Positions 1 to 6,546 of a stretch of 64,000 bases of DNA are shown in pieces. The stretch is from NCBI RefSeq assembly GCF_051962475.1, contig NZ_JBQCCF010000069.1, forward strand, positions 186,001-250,000, in the 5' to 3' direction. Numbering within the stretch: the first letter of the stretch is position 1; each line of letters begins with the position of its first letter. Both the position numbers and the translations under genes were made by a program. This stretch comes from Dyella_A sp051962475 (GTDB taxonomy: Bacteria > Pseudomonadota > Gammaproteobacteria > Xanthomonadales > Rhodanobacteraceae). The notes under the pieces were generated by a model. That model saw only the letters and a list, made by a program, of their open reading frames with translations. It made no database searches and had not been told where the DNA came from.

Positions 1-1105
1 ACGCGGTCCAGTCGGTGGTGTTGGTGAAGCAGTAAAGCTCCAGCGGGATGCCCTGCGCGTCGCTGGCCAGCTGCCGCACCATGCAGGTCATCTGGTGATG
101 GATCCGCGGGTGCTCGCTCAAGTAAGCGGTGACGTAGGCGCGGAAGCTGCCCAGGTTGGTCAGGCGGCGCCGGTTCACCGCCTGGTCGCTGGCCTCGCCC
201 AGGCTGCGGTTCCACTCGGCCAGCTCGGTGTGCTTGGCGCCCAGGTACTCGCGCAGCAGGCGGAAGCGGCCCAGCCGCTCGAGCCCCTCGGCATCGAGGA
301 AATGCACGGTGGCCGCGTCGATCAGCAGCGCGCGCTTGATCCGCCGCCCGCCCGACTCGGCCATGCCGCGCCAGTTCTGGTAGCTCTCGGAGATCAGCTT
401 CCAGGTGGGAATGGTGACGATGGTGCGGTCGAAGTTGCGCACCTTCACCGTGTACAGGGTGATGTCGATGACGTCGCCGTCGGCGCCCGCACCGGACATG
501 GTGATCCAGTCGCCGACCCGCAGCATGTCATTGGAAGCGAGTTGGATGCCGGCGACGAAGCCCAGGATGGTGTCCTTGAACACCAGGATCAGCACCGCTG
601 ACATCGCACCCAGGCCCGACAGCAGCAGACCGATCTTCTTGTCGGTCACGGTACCGATGATCACCAGCACGCCGACGATGAACAGCAGCAGCTTGCCCAG
701 CTGGATCACGCCCTTGATCGGCCGTTGCGCGCTGCCCGGCGTGGCGCGGTACATGGTTTCCATCGCGGTGAGCGAGGCGCTGAGCGCCAGCACCAGGAAC
801 AGCACCATCAGCCCCAGCGCCAGGTTGCCGGCCAGGCGCTCCACCTCCGGCGGCAGATCCGGTACCAGGGGCAGGCCGAACTGCACCACCACCGCGGGCA
901 CCAGCCGCGCGATCCAGCGGAACACGCCCGCGCGGAACAGCTCGTCGTCCCACTTCCACGTGGTACGCACGGCCATCGCCCGCACCACGCGGAACAGGAT
1001 CAGCCGCGCCAGCAGGCCGGCCAGCCATGCCACCAGCAGCAAGGCGACGACGGCGACGGCGGCATGCATCACGGGCGTGCGGGCCCAGTCGGGCAGGGAA
1101 TCCAA
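1..1105 (-). CDS. Mechanosensitive ion channel, MscS/YbdG family (3' end outside window)
   Basis: The minus-strand reading frame is open to the window edge, so the C-terminus is missing. It has several N-terminal hydrophobic helices and then an MscS-like pore and beta domain: a segment reading LLSGLGAMSAVLILVFKD, followed by DTILGFVAGIQLASNDMLRVGDW-type sequence and later RNFDRTIVTIPTWKL. Spacing and wording resemble YbdG/MscM inner-membrane channels, which release solutes under hypo-osmotic shock. I place the start at a TTG (1105) preceded by AGGAG about 10 nt upstream. An in-frame GTG-ATG pair near 1069-1072 is the alternative start. Family assignment is firm; the exact channel subtype is inferred. 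Confidence 0.85.
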   Translation of the reverse strand, partial: MDSLPDWARTPVMHAAVAVVALLLVAWLAGLLARLILFRVVRAMAVRTTWKWDDELFRAGVFRWIARLVPAVVVQFGLPLVPDLPPEVERLAGNLALGLMVLFLVLALSASLTAMETMYRATPGSAQRPIKGVIQLGKLLLFIVGVLVIIGTVTDKKIGLLLSGLGAMSAVLILVFKDTILGFVAGIQLASNDMLRVGDWITMSGAGADGDVIDITLYTVKVRNFDRTIVTIPTWKLISESYQNWRGMAESGGRRIKRALLIDAATVHFLDAEGLERLGRFRLLREYLGAKHTELAEWNRSLGEASDQAVNRRRLTNLGSFRAYVTAYLSEHPRIHHQMTCMVRQLASDAQGIPLELYCFTNTTDWTA

Positions 1106-1229
1106 AACGAAGGGTCTCCTCGTGCAGGCCGCGCCGGGCCCGGGGGCGCATGGCGCAGCGGCAGTCGCGGACAAGCGCGCGAGGCTCGGCCTCAGCGCGC
1201 GCGGCAGCCTTGCATGCTAACAGGCTGCC

Positions 1230-1589
1230 CTACTGCGGCCGAACGCCCCGCTCGATGCGCACGCCGACCGCCTTCGCGCCACGCACGGCGCCGGGCTTGG
1301 ACAGCTTCAGCCGCACCCAGGCCACACCGAACTCCTCGCGGATGATCGCCGCGCAACGCTCGGCCAGCGTTTCCACCAGACCGAAGCTCGACTCGCCCAC
1401 GTAGGCCATCAGCCGCTTGGACACGTCCTTGTAGTTGAGCGTGTCGGCGATGTCGTCGCTGGCGGCCGGGCGCATGTTGTCGAACGCCATCTCGATGTCG
1501 AACGACAGCGTCTGGCGCACCCGCCGCTCCCAGTCGTAGATGCCGATGACCGTATCGATGCGCAGATCTTCGATAAAGACGATATCCAT
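1230..1589 (-). CDS. folB: Dihydroneopterin aldolase FolB
   Basis: The 119-aa product catalyses cleavage of dihydroneopterin to hydroxymethyl-dihydropterin in cytosolic folate synthesis. It begins MDIVFIEDLRIDTVIGIYDWE, the standard FolB opening, with the GIYDWER stretch and a conserved central LNYKDVS segment. The frame extends further upstream, but that extension runs into the inverted repeat at 1648-1720 and matches nothing in the family, so the ATG at 1589 is the start. It lies downstream of tsaD on the same strand, a common pairing in gammaproteobacteria, separated by the hairpin repeat. Confidence 0.95.
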   Translation of the reverse strand: MDIVFIEDLRIDTVIGIYDWERRVRQTLSFDIEMAFDNMRPAASDDIADTLNYKDVSKRLMAYVGESSFGLVETLAERCAAIIREEFGVAWVRLKLSKPGAVRGAKAVGVRIERGVRPQ

Positions 1590-1647
1590 CGCGTAAGCGT
1601 CGGGCACCGCGCGCAGCGGCGCAAGCGGCCTGCTGCCGCAGCGGTAT

Positions 1648-1720
1648 GAGCCCGCTCGCGGGCGATGCTCTTGGCTCTGATTCGACATCGAAACCAAAAG
1701 CATCGCCCGCGAGCGGGCTC
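1648..1720. repeat. REP-like inverted repeat between folB and tsaD
   Basis: Two perfectly complementary 22-nt arms (1648-1669 and 1699-1720) begin GAGCCCGCTCGCGGGCGATG and enclose a short loop. Pairing continues imperfectly for several bases into the loop. On the tsaD side the arm is preceded by GTAGG, the same lead-in as the two other hairpins of this window (10208-10278 and 63208-63291). This suggests a dispersed extragenic palindrome. Its position at the 3' end of tsaD would allow mRNA stabilisation or termination between tsaD and folB. Confidence 0.85.
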
Positions 1721-1721
1721 C

Positions 1722-2747
1722 CTACGATGCTGGCGGCAGGCTTTCCAGGTCCCAGCGCGGAAACACCTGGACGGTGGCGTCCTGGTGCTGGCCGTGGGCC
1801 AGCCGGATCGCGCCGGCCAGCGCGATCATCGCGCCGTTGTCGGTGCAGAACGCCAGGCGCGGGAAATAGGTGCGAAAACCGTCCTTCTCGCCAGCCGTGG
1901 CCAGTTCGGCGCGCAGGCGGCGGTTGGCGCCCACGCCGCCGGCGATCACCAGCCGATGTGCGCCGCTGGCTTCCAGCGCGCGGCGGCACTTGATCACCAG
2001 CGTGTCGACGATCGCCTCCTCGAAGGCCAGCGCGATGTCGGCGCGGGTCTGCTCGCTCTGGTCGGACTGCTGCCAGGCCAGCAGCACCTGGGTCTTCAGG
2101 CCGGAGAAGCTGAAGTCGAGGCCGGGGCGATCGGTCATCGGGCGGGAGAAGCGGAACGCGCCCGGGCGGCCCTGCCCGGCCAGCGCCGCCAGCGCCGGGC
2201 CGCCGGGATACGGCAGGCCCATCAGCTTGGCGGTCTTGTCGAAGGCCTCGCCGGCAGCGTCGTCCAGCGTGTCGCCGAGAATGCAGTACTGGCCGATGCC
2301 GGCCACCTCTACCAGCATCGAATGGCCGCCGGACACCAGCAGCGCCACGAACGGCGGCTCGGGCGGATCGGCCTCCAGCAGCGGCGCCAGCAGGTGGCCT
2401 TCCATGTGGTGCACGCCGATCGCCGGCACGCCCAGCGCCCAGGCCATCGCTCGCGCGGCCGAGGCGCCCACCAGCAGGGCGCCGGCGAGGCCGGGACCGG
2501 CGGTATAGGCCACGCCGCCGAGATCGGCCGGCGTAAGCCCGGCCTCGGCAAGGGTCTCGCGCACCAGCGGTAGCAGCTTGCGCACGTGGTCGCGGCTGGC
2601 CAGCTCGGGCACCACGCCGCCGTAGTCCGCGTGCAGCTTGATCTGGCTGTACAGCGTGTGGGCCAGCAGCCCATCGCCGGGCGCCTGCGGTTGCCAGCGC
2701 AGCAGGGCCACGCCGGTCTCGTCGCAGGAGGTCTCGATGCCGAGCAC
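1722..2747 (-). CDS. tsaD: tRNA N6-adenosine threonylcarbamoyltransferase TsaD
   Basis: This is the catalytic subunit of the threonylcarbamoyl-adenosine (t6A37) machinery. With TsaB/TsaE it transfers threonylcarbamoyl to A37 of ANN-decoding tRNAs. The family hallmark VLGIETSCDETG opens the protein, the metal-binding HHMEGH motif is present, and LVSGGHSML and DTLDDAAGEAFDK follow. The frame continues upstream to a GTG at 2801, but that would overlap the rpsU promoter at 2780-2809 and add residues atypical of TsaD. I therefore favour a start near the GTG at 2747; GTG 2777 is another option. It is divergent from rpsU, the usual arrangement. Confidence 0.95.
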   Translation of the reverse strand: MLGIETSCDETGVALLRWQPQAPGDGLLAHTLYSQIKLHADYGGVVPELASRDHVRKLLPLVRETLAEAGLTPADLGGVAYTAGPGLAGALLVGASAARAMAWALGVPAIGVHHMEGHLLAPLLEADPPEPPFVALLVSGGHSMLVEVAGIGQYCILGDTLDDAAGEAFDKTAKLMGLPYPGGPALAALAGQGRPGAFRFSRPMTDRPGLDFSFSGLKTQVLLAWQQSDQSEQTRADIALAFEEAIVDTLVIKCRRALEASGAHRLVIAGGVGANRRLRAELATAGEKDGFRTYFPRLAFCTDNGAMIALAGAIRLAHGQHQDATVQVFPRWDLESLPPAS

Positions 2748-2779
2748 CGGGCCGGTGACGGCGGTTCCCGCGGCCACCT

Positions 2780-2809
2780 TTGAAAATTCTGTGGTACCCA
2801 CGTTATACT
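2780..2809 (+). promoter_or_regulatory. Sigma-70-type promoter of rpsU
   Basis: TTGAAA (2780-2785) and TATACT (2804-2809) are separated by 18 nt. They lie 47 nt upstream of the rpsU ATG, in the divergent tsaD-rpsU spacer. This is a close match to the housekeeping consensus. Confidence 0.75.
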
Positions 2810-2855
2810 TCGCGGCTCGCCCGATCAGACGGGCAGATTACCACCCGGAGATTCC

Positions 2856-3071
2856 ATGCCCAACGTTAAAGTTCGCGAGAACGAGCCGTTCGAGCTTGCT
2901 CTGCGCCGTTTCAAGCGTACCTGCGAAAAGGCCGGTGTGCTTGCCGAAACCCGCAAGCGCGAGTTCTATGAAAAGCCGACCCAGGAGCGCAAGCGCAAGC
3001 GCGCCGCCGCGGTGAAGCGTCACCTGCGCCGCCTGTCGCGCGACACCACGCGCCGCACCCGGCTGTACTGA
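2856..3071 (+). CDS. rpsU: 30S ribosomal protein S21
   Basis: The 71-aa basic protein starts MPNVKVRENEPFELALRRFKR and ends in an Arg/Lys-rich tail, full length for S21, a small-subunit protein involved in initiation. A GGAG ribosome binding site sits just upstream. It is the first gene after the promoter at 2780-2809 and heads a plus-strand series (rpsU, yqeY, DUF1328 gene, dnaG). This corresponds to the macromolecular-synthesis operon, but here with insertions and without rpoD next to dnaG. Confidence 0.98.
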   Translation: MPNVKVRENEPFELALRRFKRTCEKAGVLAETRKREFYEKPTQERKRKRAAAVKRHLRRLSRDTTRRTRLY

Positions 3072-3078
3072 GTCAGGC

Positions 3079-3099
3079 GCGTCCGCACCTCGCGGACGC
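3079..3099 (+). terminator. GC-rich hairpin after rpsU (attenuator candidate)
   Basis: GCGTCCGC and GCGGACGC form a perfect 8-bp stem around a 5-nt loop, 8 nt after the rpsU stop. There is no T-tract, so it is not a classical terminator. It may limit read-through or protect the rpsU mRNA, as the hairpin after rpsU does in other macromolecular-synthesis operons. Confidence 0.35.
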
Positions 3100-3258
3100 C
3101 CGGATCGCGACGCCCCGCGTCGATCACGATCCCTCGGCAGCTGGCGCGTTGATCCGCTGCCACTGCGCTACGCTTCAAACACTGGCCGACGCTGCCCCGC
3201 GCAGCGCCGGCCTTGTGCGTTTGTGCCTCTCCCCTCGCCGCCCCAGGAGCCCACCGCC

Positions 3259-3705
3259 ATGTCGACCAAACAGCAGCTCACCGAGGACATGAAGGCTGCC
3301 ATGCGCAGCGGCGACAAGCACAAGCTGGGCGTGATCCGGCTGATGCTCGCCGCGGTCAAGCAGCGCGAGGTGGACGAGCGCGTGGAACTGGACGAAACCC
3401 AGGTGCTGGCAGTGCTGGAGAAGATGCTCAAACAGCGCAAGGACTCGATCAGCCAATACGTCGCCGCCAGTCGCGAGGACCTGGCCGAGGTCGAACGCGC
3501 CGAGATCACGGTGATCGAGACCTACCTGCCGAGCAAGCTCTCCGAGGGCGAACTGGATGCGCTAATCGAGGCCGCCATCGCCGAGACCGGCGCCAGCTCC
3601 GGCCGCGACATGGGCAAGGTGGTCGGCGTGGTGAAGGCGAAGGCCGCCGGACGCGCCGACATGGGCGTGGCCTCGGCCCGCATCAAGGCGCGCCTGGACA
3701 ACTGA
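3259..3705 (+). CDS. GatB/YqeY domain-containing protein
   Basis: The 148-aa cytosolic protein belongs to the YqeY family, related to the C-terminal tRNA-binding domain of GatB. Typical features are MKAAMRSGDKHKLGVIRLMLAAVK near the N-terminus and the SGRDMGKVVG motif near the C-terminus. The ATG at 3259 is preceded by AGGAG; the frame continues upstream without family similarity. YqeY genes commonly sit between rpsU and dnaG in this group. Its precise role is not established; a link to tRNA-dependent amidation is inferred from homology only. Confidence 0.93.
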   Translation: MSTKQQLTEDMKAAMRSGDKHKLGVIRLMLAAVKQREVDERVELDETQVLAVLEKMLKQRKDSISQYVAASREDLAEVERAEITVIETYLPSKLSEGELDALIEAAIAETGASSGRDMGKVVGVVKAKAAGRADMGVASARIKARLDN

Positions 3706-3817
3706 GGCTGGGGAGCGTCGTGCACCGTTCTGATGCACGATCTTCACAGCCGGCCCCGTACAACGACGCTCGCTGATTCCGTGCCGCCCCGGCGGCAACC
3801 AATCCAGGGAGTGTCAC

Positions 3818-3988
3818 ATGCTCAAGTGGGCCATCATCTTCGCCATCATCTCGCTGGTCACCGGCATCCTCGGTTTCCGTGGCGTGTCCGGCGCAACAGC
3901 CACCATCGCCAAGGTGCTGTTCGCGATCTTCGTGATCCTGTTCCTGATTGCGATCCTGGCGGTCGTCGGCGTCTTCCATATCCTCTGA
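3818..3988 (+). CDS. Small membrane protein, DUF1328 (YtjA) family
   Basis: A 56-codon gene begins MLKWAIIFAIISLVTGILGF and ends FLIAILAVVGVFHIL. Two hydrophobic helices flank a short loop containing RGVSGATATIAK. This is the complete DUF1328/YtjA pattern of tiny stress-associated inner-membrane proteins of unknown function. It is followed immediately by a strong bidirectional terminator at 4003-4040, separating it transcriptionally from dnaG. Confidence 0.9.
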   Translation: MLKWAIIFAIISLVTGILGFRGVSGATATIAKVLFAIFVILFLIAILAVVGVFHIL

Positions 3989-4002
3989 CGACGTGGCATC
4001 GC

Positions 4003-4040
4003 GACACGAAAAAGGCGCCCGCGGGCGCCTTTTTCGTGTC
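4003..4040. terminator. Perfect palindromic intrinsic terminator before dnaG
   Basis: A 38-nt self-complementary sequence has a GGCGCCC/GGGCGCC core flanked by an A-tract on one side and a T-tract on the other, so it can terminate in either direction. It stands 15 nt after the DUF1328 stop and 73 nt before dnaG, implying that dnaG has its own promoter. Confidence 0.88.
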
Positions 4041-4113
4041 CGGCGCAGGCGTATTCGGCGCGGCAGCCTGGCAGCGCGAAAGCCCCGCCGGCACCGGCTA
4101 GACTAGACGGCCC

Positions 4114-5847
4114 ATGCGCGGCCGTATTCCCGACAGCTTCATCGATGAACTGCTTGCCCGCGTCGACATCGTCGACGTGATCGAGCGACGCGTGCCGTTG
4201 AAAAAGGCCGGGCGCGAATGGACCGCCTGTTGTCCGTTCCACGACGAGCGCTCGCCCTCGTTCTATGTGAGCCCGGCCAAGCAGTTCTATCACTGCTTCG
4301 GCTGCGGCGTGCACGGCAGCGCGGTGAAGTTCCTGATGGAATACGAGCGGCTGGAGTTCCCCGACGCGGTGGAGGAGCTGGCCCAGTCGGTCGGCCTTAC
4401 CGTGCCCCGCGAGGGCGGTCGCGACGAGCGTCCGCGCGAGGACAAGACCGATCTCTACGCCCTGCTCGACGCCGCCGCTGGCTGGTACCAGCAGCAGTTG
4501 CCGAAGAGCCCTGACGCACAGGCCTACTGCAAGAAACGCGGGCTGGACGCCGACACCATCGCGCGCTTCCGCCTCGGTTGGGCGCCGGCCGGCTTCGACG
4601 GCGTGATCAAGGCGCTGGGCACCAACGACAAGCGCCTGCAACTGCTCAACGAAGCGGGCATGGTCGCCAGCAACGAGCGCGGCAACAGATACGATCGCTT
4701 CCGCGAGCGGCTGATGTTCCCGATCCTCGACCGCCGCGGCCGGGTGATCGCCTTCGGCGGTCGCGTGCTGCAGAGCGAGCAGGGCCCCAAGTACCTCAAC
4801 TCGCCCGAGACGCCGCTGTTCCACAAGGGCCGCGAGCTGTTTGCGCTGTGGCAGGTGAAGCAGGCCAATACCAAGCTCGAGCGCATCGTTGTGGTCGAGG
4901 GCTACATGGACGTGATCGCCCTGCACCAGGCCGGTCTGCCGATCGCGGTGGCTACGCTGGGCACGGCGACCACGCCCGAGCACACCGAGGTGCTGTTCCG
5001 CGCTGCGCCGGACGTGGTGTTCTGCTTCGACGGTGACCGCGCCGGTCGCGCCGCCGCTTGGAAGGCGCTGGAATCGGCGCTGCCGCGGCTGCGCGACGGG
5101 CGGCAGGCGTACTTTCTGTTCCTGCCCGACGGCGAGGATCCCGATTCGCTGGTGCGCAAAGAAGGCAGGGCCGGTTTCGAGAAGCGCATCCGCGAGGCCA
5201 CGCCGCTGTCGGACTATTTCTTCGGCGAGCTCTCGCACGACGTCAACATGAGCAGCCTCGATGGTCGCGCGCGGCTGGCCGAGCGCGCGCGGCCGCTGAT
5301 CGCGAAGTTGCCCGACGGCGCCTTCCGCGACCTGATGGCGCAGGAGCTGGAGAAGCGCAGCGGCGCGCGCGCCACGTTCGAGGCACCAGCCGCACAGCGC
5401 GCCGTGCAGCGGCCGGTGGCGGTGCAGCGCTCGCTGGTGCGCAGCGCAATTGCGCTGCTGCTGGCGCAGCCCAGTCTGGCCGAGCGGGTGGAGCGTCCCT
5501 ACGGCTTCCTGCGCCTGGACAAGCCCGGCATCGAACTGCTCGCCGAACTGATCGACCTGGCCCGCTCGCGCCCCGGCATCAACCCGGTCTCGCTGGTGGA
5601 GCACTACACCGAGCGCCCGGAATATCCGGCACTGCAGAAGCTGATGGCCGCCGCGGCCGTGGGCGAGCCCGAGGCGCAGCAGGTGGAGTTCTTTGAAGCC
5701 CTGGCGCGCATGGAGCAGCAGGCCGTGGCGCAGCGCCGTGACGCACTGGTGGCCAAGAGCCGCGAAGGCGCGCTGAGCGATGCGGAGAAAACCGAGCTGC
5801 GCGAACTGCTGGCCGCCAAGCGCGTGCCAACCGCGGCGGCCGAGTGA
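4114..5847 (+). CDS. dnaG: DNA primase DnaG
   Basis: The enzyme makes RNA primers for replication and binds DnaB helicase. The 577-aa product is standard length. The CHC2 zinc finger is complete (ligands C40, H43, C61, C64), the Toprim domain shows VVVEGYMDVIAL (E262) and the metal-binding FDGDRAG (D306, D308), and a C-terminal helical region fits the DnaB-interaction domain. The start MRGRIPDSFIDELLARVDIV is typical. No Shine-Dalgarno is evident, while TAGACT lies at 4099-4104, so a leaderless or nearly leaderless transcript is possible. The next gene is dedA, not rpoD. Confidence 0.98.
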   Translation: MRGRIPDSFIDELLARVDIVDVIERRVPLKKAGREWTACCPFHDERSPSFYVSPAKQFYHCFGCGVHGSAVKFLMEYERLEFPDAVEELAQSVGLTVPREGGRDERPREDKTDLYALLDAAAGWYQQQLPKSPDAQAYCKKRGLDADTIARFRLGWAPAGFDGVIKALGTNDKRLQLLNEAGMVASNERGNRYDRFRERLMFPILDRRGRVIAFGGRVLQSEQGPKYLNSPETPLFHKGRELFALWQVKQANTKLERIVVVEGYMDVIALHQAGLPIAVATLGTATTPEHTEVLFRAAPDVVFCFDGDRAGRAAAWKALESALPRLRDGRQAYFLFLPDGEDPDSLVRKEGRAGFEKRIREATPLSDYFFGELSHDVNMSSLDGRARLAERARPLIAKLPDGAFRDLMAQELEKRSGARATFEAPAAQRAVQRPVAVQRSLVRSAIALLLAQPSLAERVERPYGFLRLDKPGIELLAELIDLARSRPGINPVSLVEHYTERPEYPALQKLMAAAAVGEPEAQQVEFFEALARMEQQAVAQRRDALVAKSREGALSDAEKTELRELLAAKRVPTAAAE

Positions 5848-5885
5848 TCCGGAAGTGAGCATGCGGCGTCGACAAGGAAGTGCCG

Positions 5886-6506
5886 ATGGATCTGCTTGAG
5901 CGCCTGATCGGCATCTTTGCCGAACACGGCTACGTGTCGGTGTTCATCGCGCTGCTGCTGTGCGGCGCGGGCGTGCCGCTGCCGGAGGACATCACCCTGG
6001 TCGCCGGCGGCGTCATCGCCGGCCTCGGCTACGCCAACGTGCACGTGATGGTGGGCGTGACCATGGTGGGCGTGCTGCTGGGCGATGCGTCGATGTTCCT
6101 GCTGGGCCACCACTTCGGCGCGCGCATCCTGCGCCTGCGGCTGTTTGCCTGGCTGCTGCCGCCGGCGCGCTACGCCAAGGTGCAGCGCAAGTTCGAGCGC
6201 TACGGTAACCGCATGATGTTCGTGGCGCGCTTCCTGCCCGGCATGCGCACGGCCGTGTTCATCACCGCCGGCGCCACCCATCGGGTGTCGTTCTGGCGCT
6301 TCATCCTGCTCGATGGCCTGGCCGCGCTGATCAGCGTGCCGCTGTGGGTGTACCTGGGTTATCTGGGTGCGGACAACCGCGACTGGCTGGCCACCTGGAT
6401 CCATCGCGGCCAGGGTGGCCTGTGGGTCGTCGGCGGGGCCCTGGTGGTGATCGCGGCCGGCCTGTGGTGGCGCCATCGCCGCCGGCAGCGCGACGAGCCC
6501 TGCTGA
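5886..6506 (+). CDS. DedA family membrane protein
   Basis: The 206-aa polytopic inner-membrane protein of the DedA/VTT superfamily (related to undecaprenyl-phosphate and lipid flippases) carries the signature GAGVPLPED near residue 30 and the conserved F-L-P-G-x-R motif (ARFLPGMRTAVF). It ends in a hydrophobic helix and a basic tail. The ATG at 5886 is chosen over the GTG two codons upstream because AAGGAAG is ideally spaced. It follows dnaG by 38 nt and is probably co-transcribed. The transported lipid cannot be told from sequence. Confidence 0.92.
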   Translation: MDLLERLIGIFAEHGYVSVFIALLLCGAGVPLPEDITLVAGGVIAGLGYANVHVMVGVTMVGVLLGDASMFLLGHHFGARILRLRLFAWLLPPARYAKVQRKFERYGNRMMFVARFLPGMRTAVFITAGATHRVSFWRFILLDGLAALISVPLWVYLGYLGADNRDWLATWIHRGQGGLWVVGGALVVIAAGLWWRHRRRQRDEPC

Positions 6507-6510
6507 AGCA

Positions 6511-6535
6511 TGCGGGAGGCGAGATGCCTCCCGCA
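6511..6535. terminator. Hairpin between convergent genes
   Basis: TGCGGGAGGC and GCCTCCCGCA pair perfectly around a 5-nt loop, between the dedA stop and the stop of the minus-strand PHP gene. It has no clear T-tract, but its position between convergent genes suggests a shared transcription stop. Confidence 0.5.
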
Positions 6536-6546
6536 CCCTGGCTTGC

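Noticed and set aside
2748..2801. An 18-codon N-terminal extension of TsaD to GTG 2801
   Set aside because: It would overlap the rpsU promoter and adds residues not typical of TsaD, although it cannot be excluded.
3814..5862. A 682-codon minus-strand ORF opposite dnaG
   Set aside because: It is antisense to a clear primase gene and its sequence is a His/Gln/Arg-rich composition with no family motifs, as expected of a shadow in GC-rich DNA.
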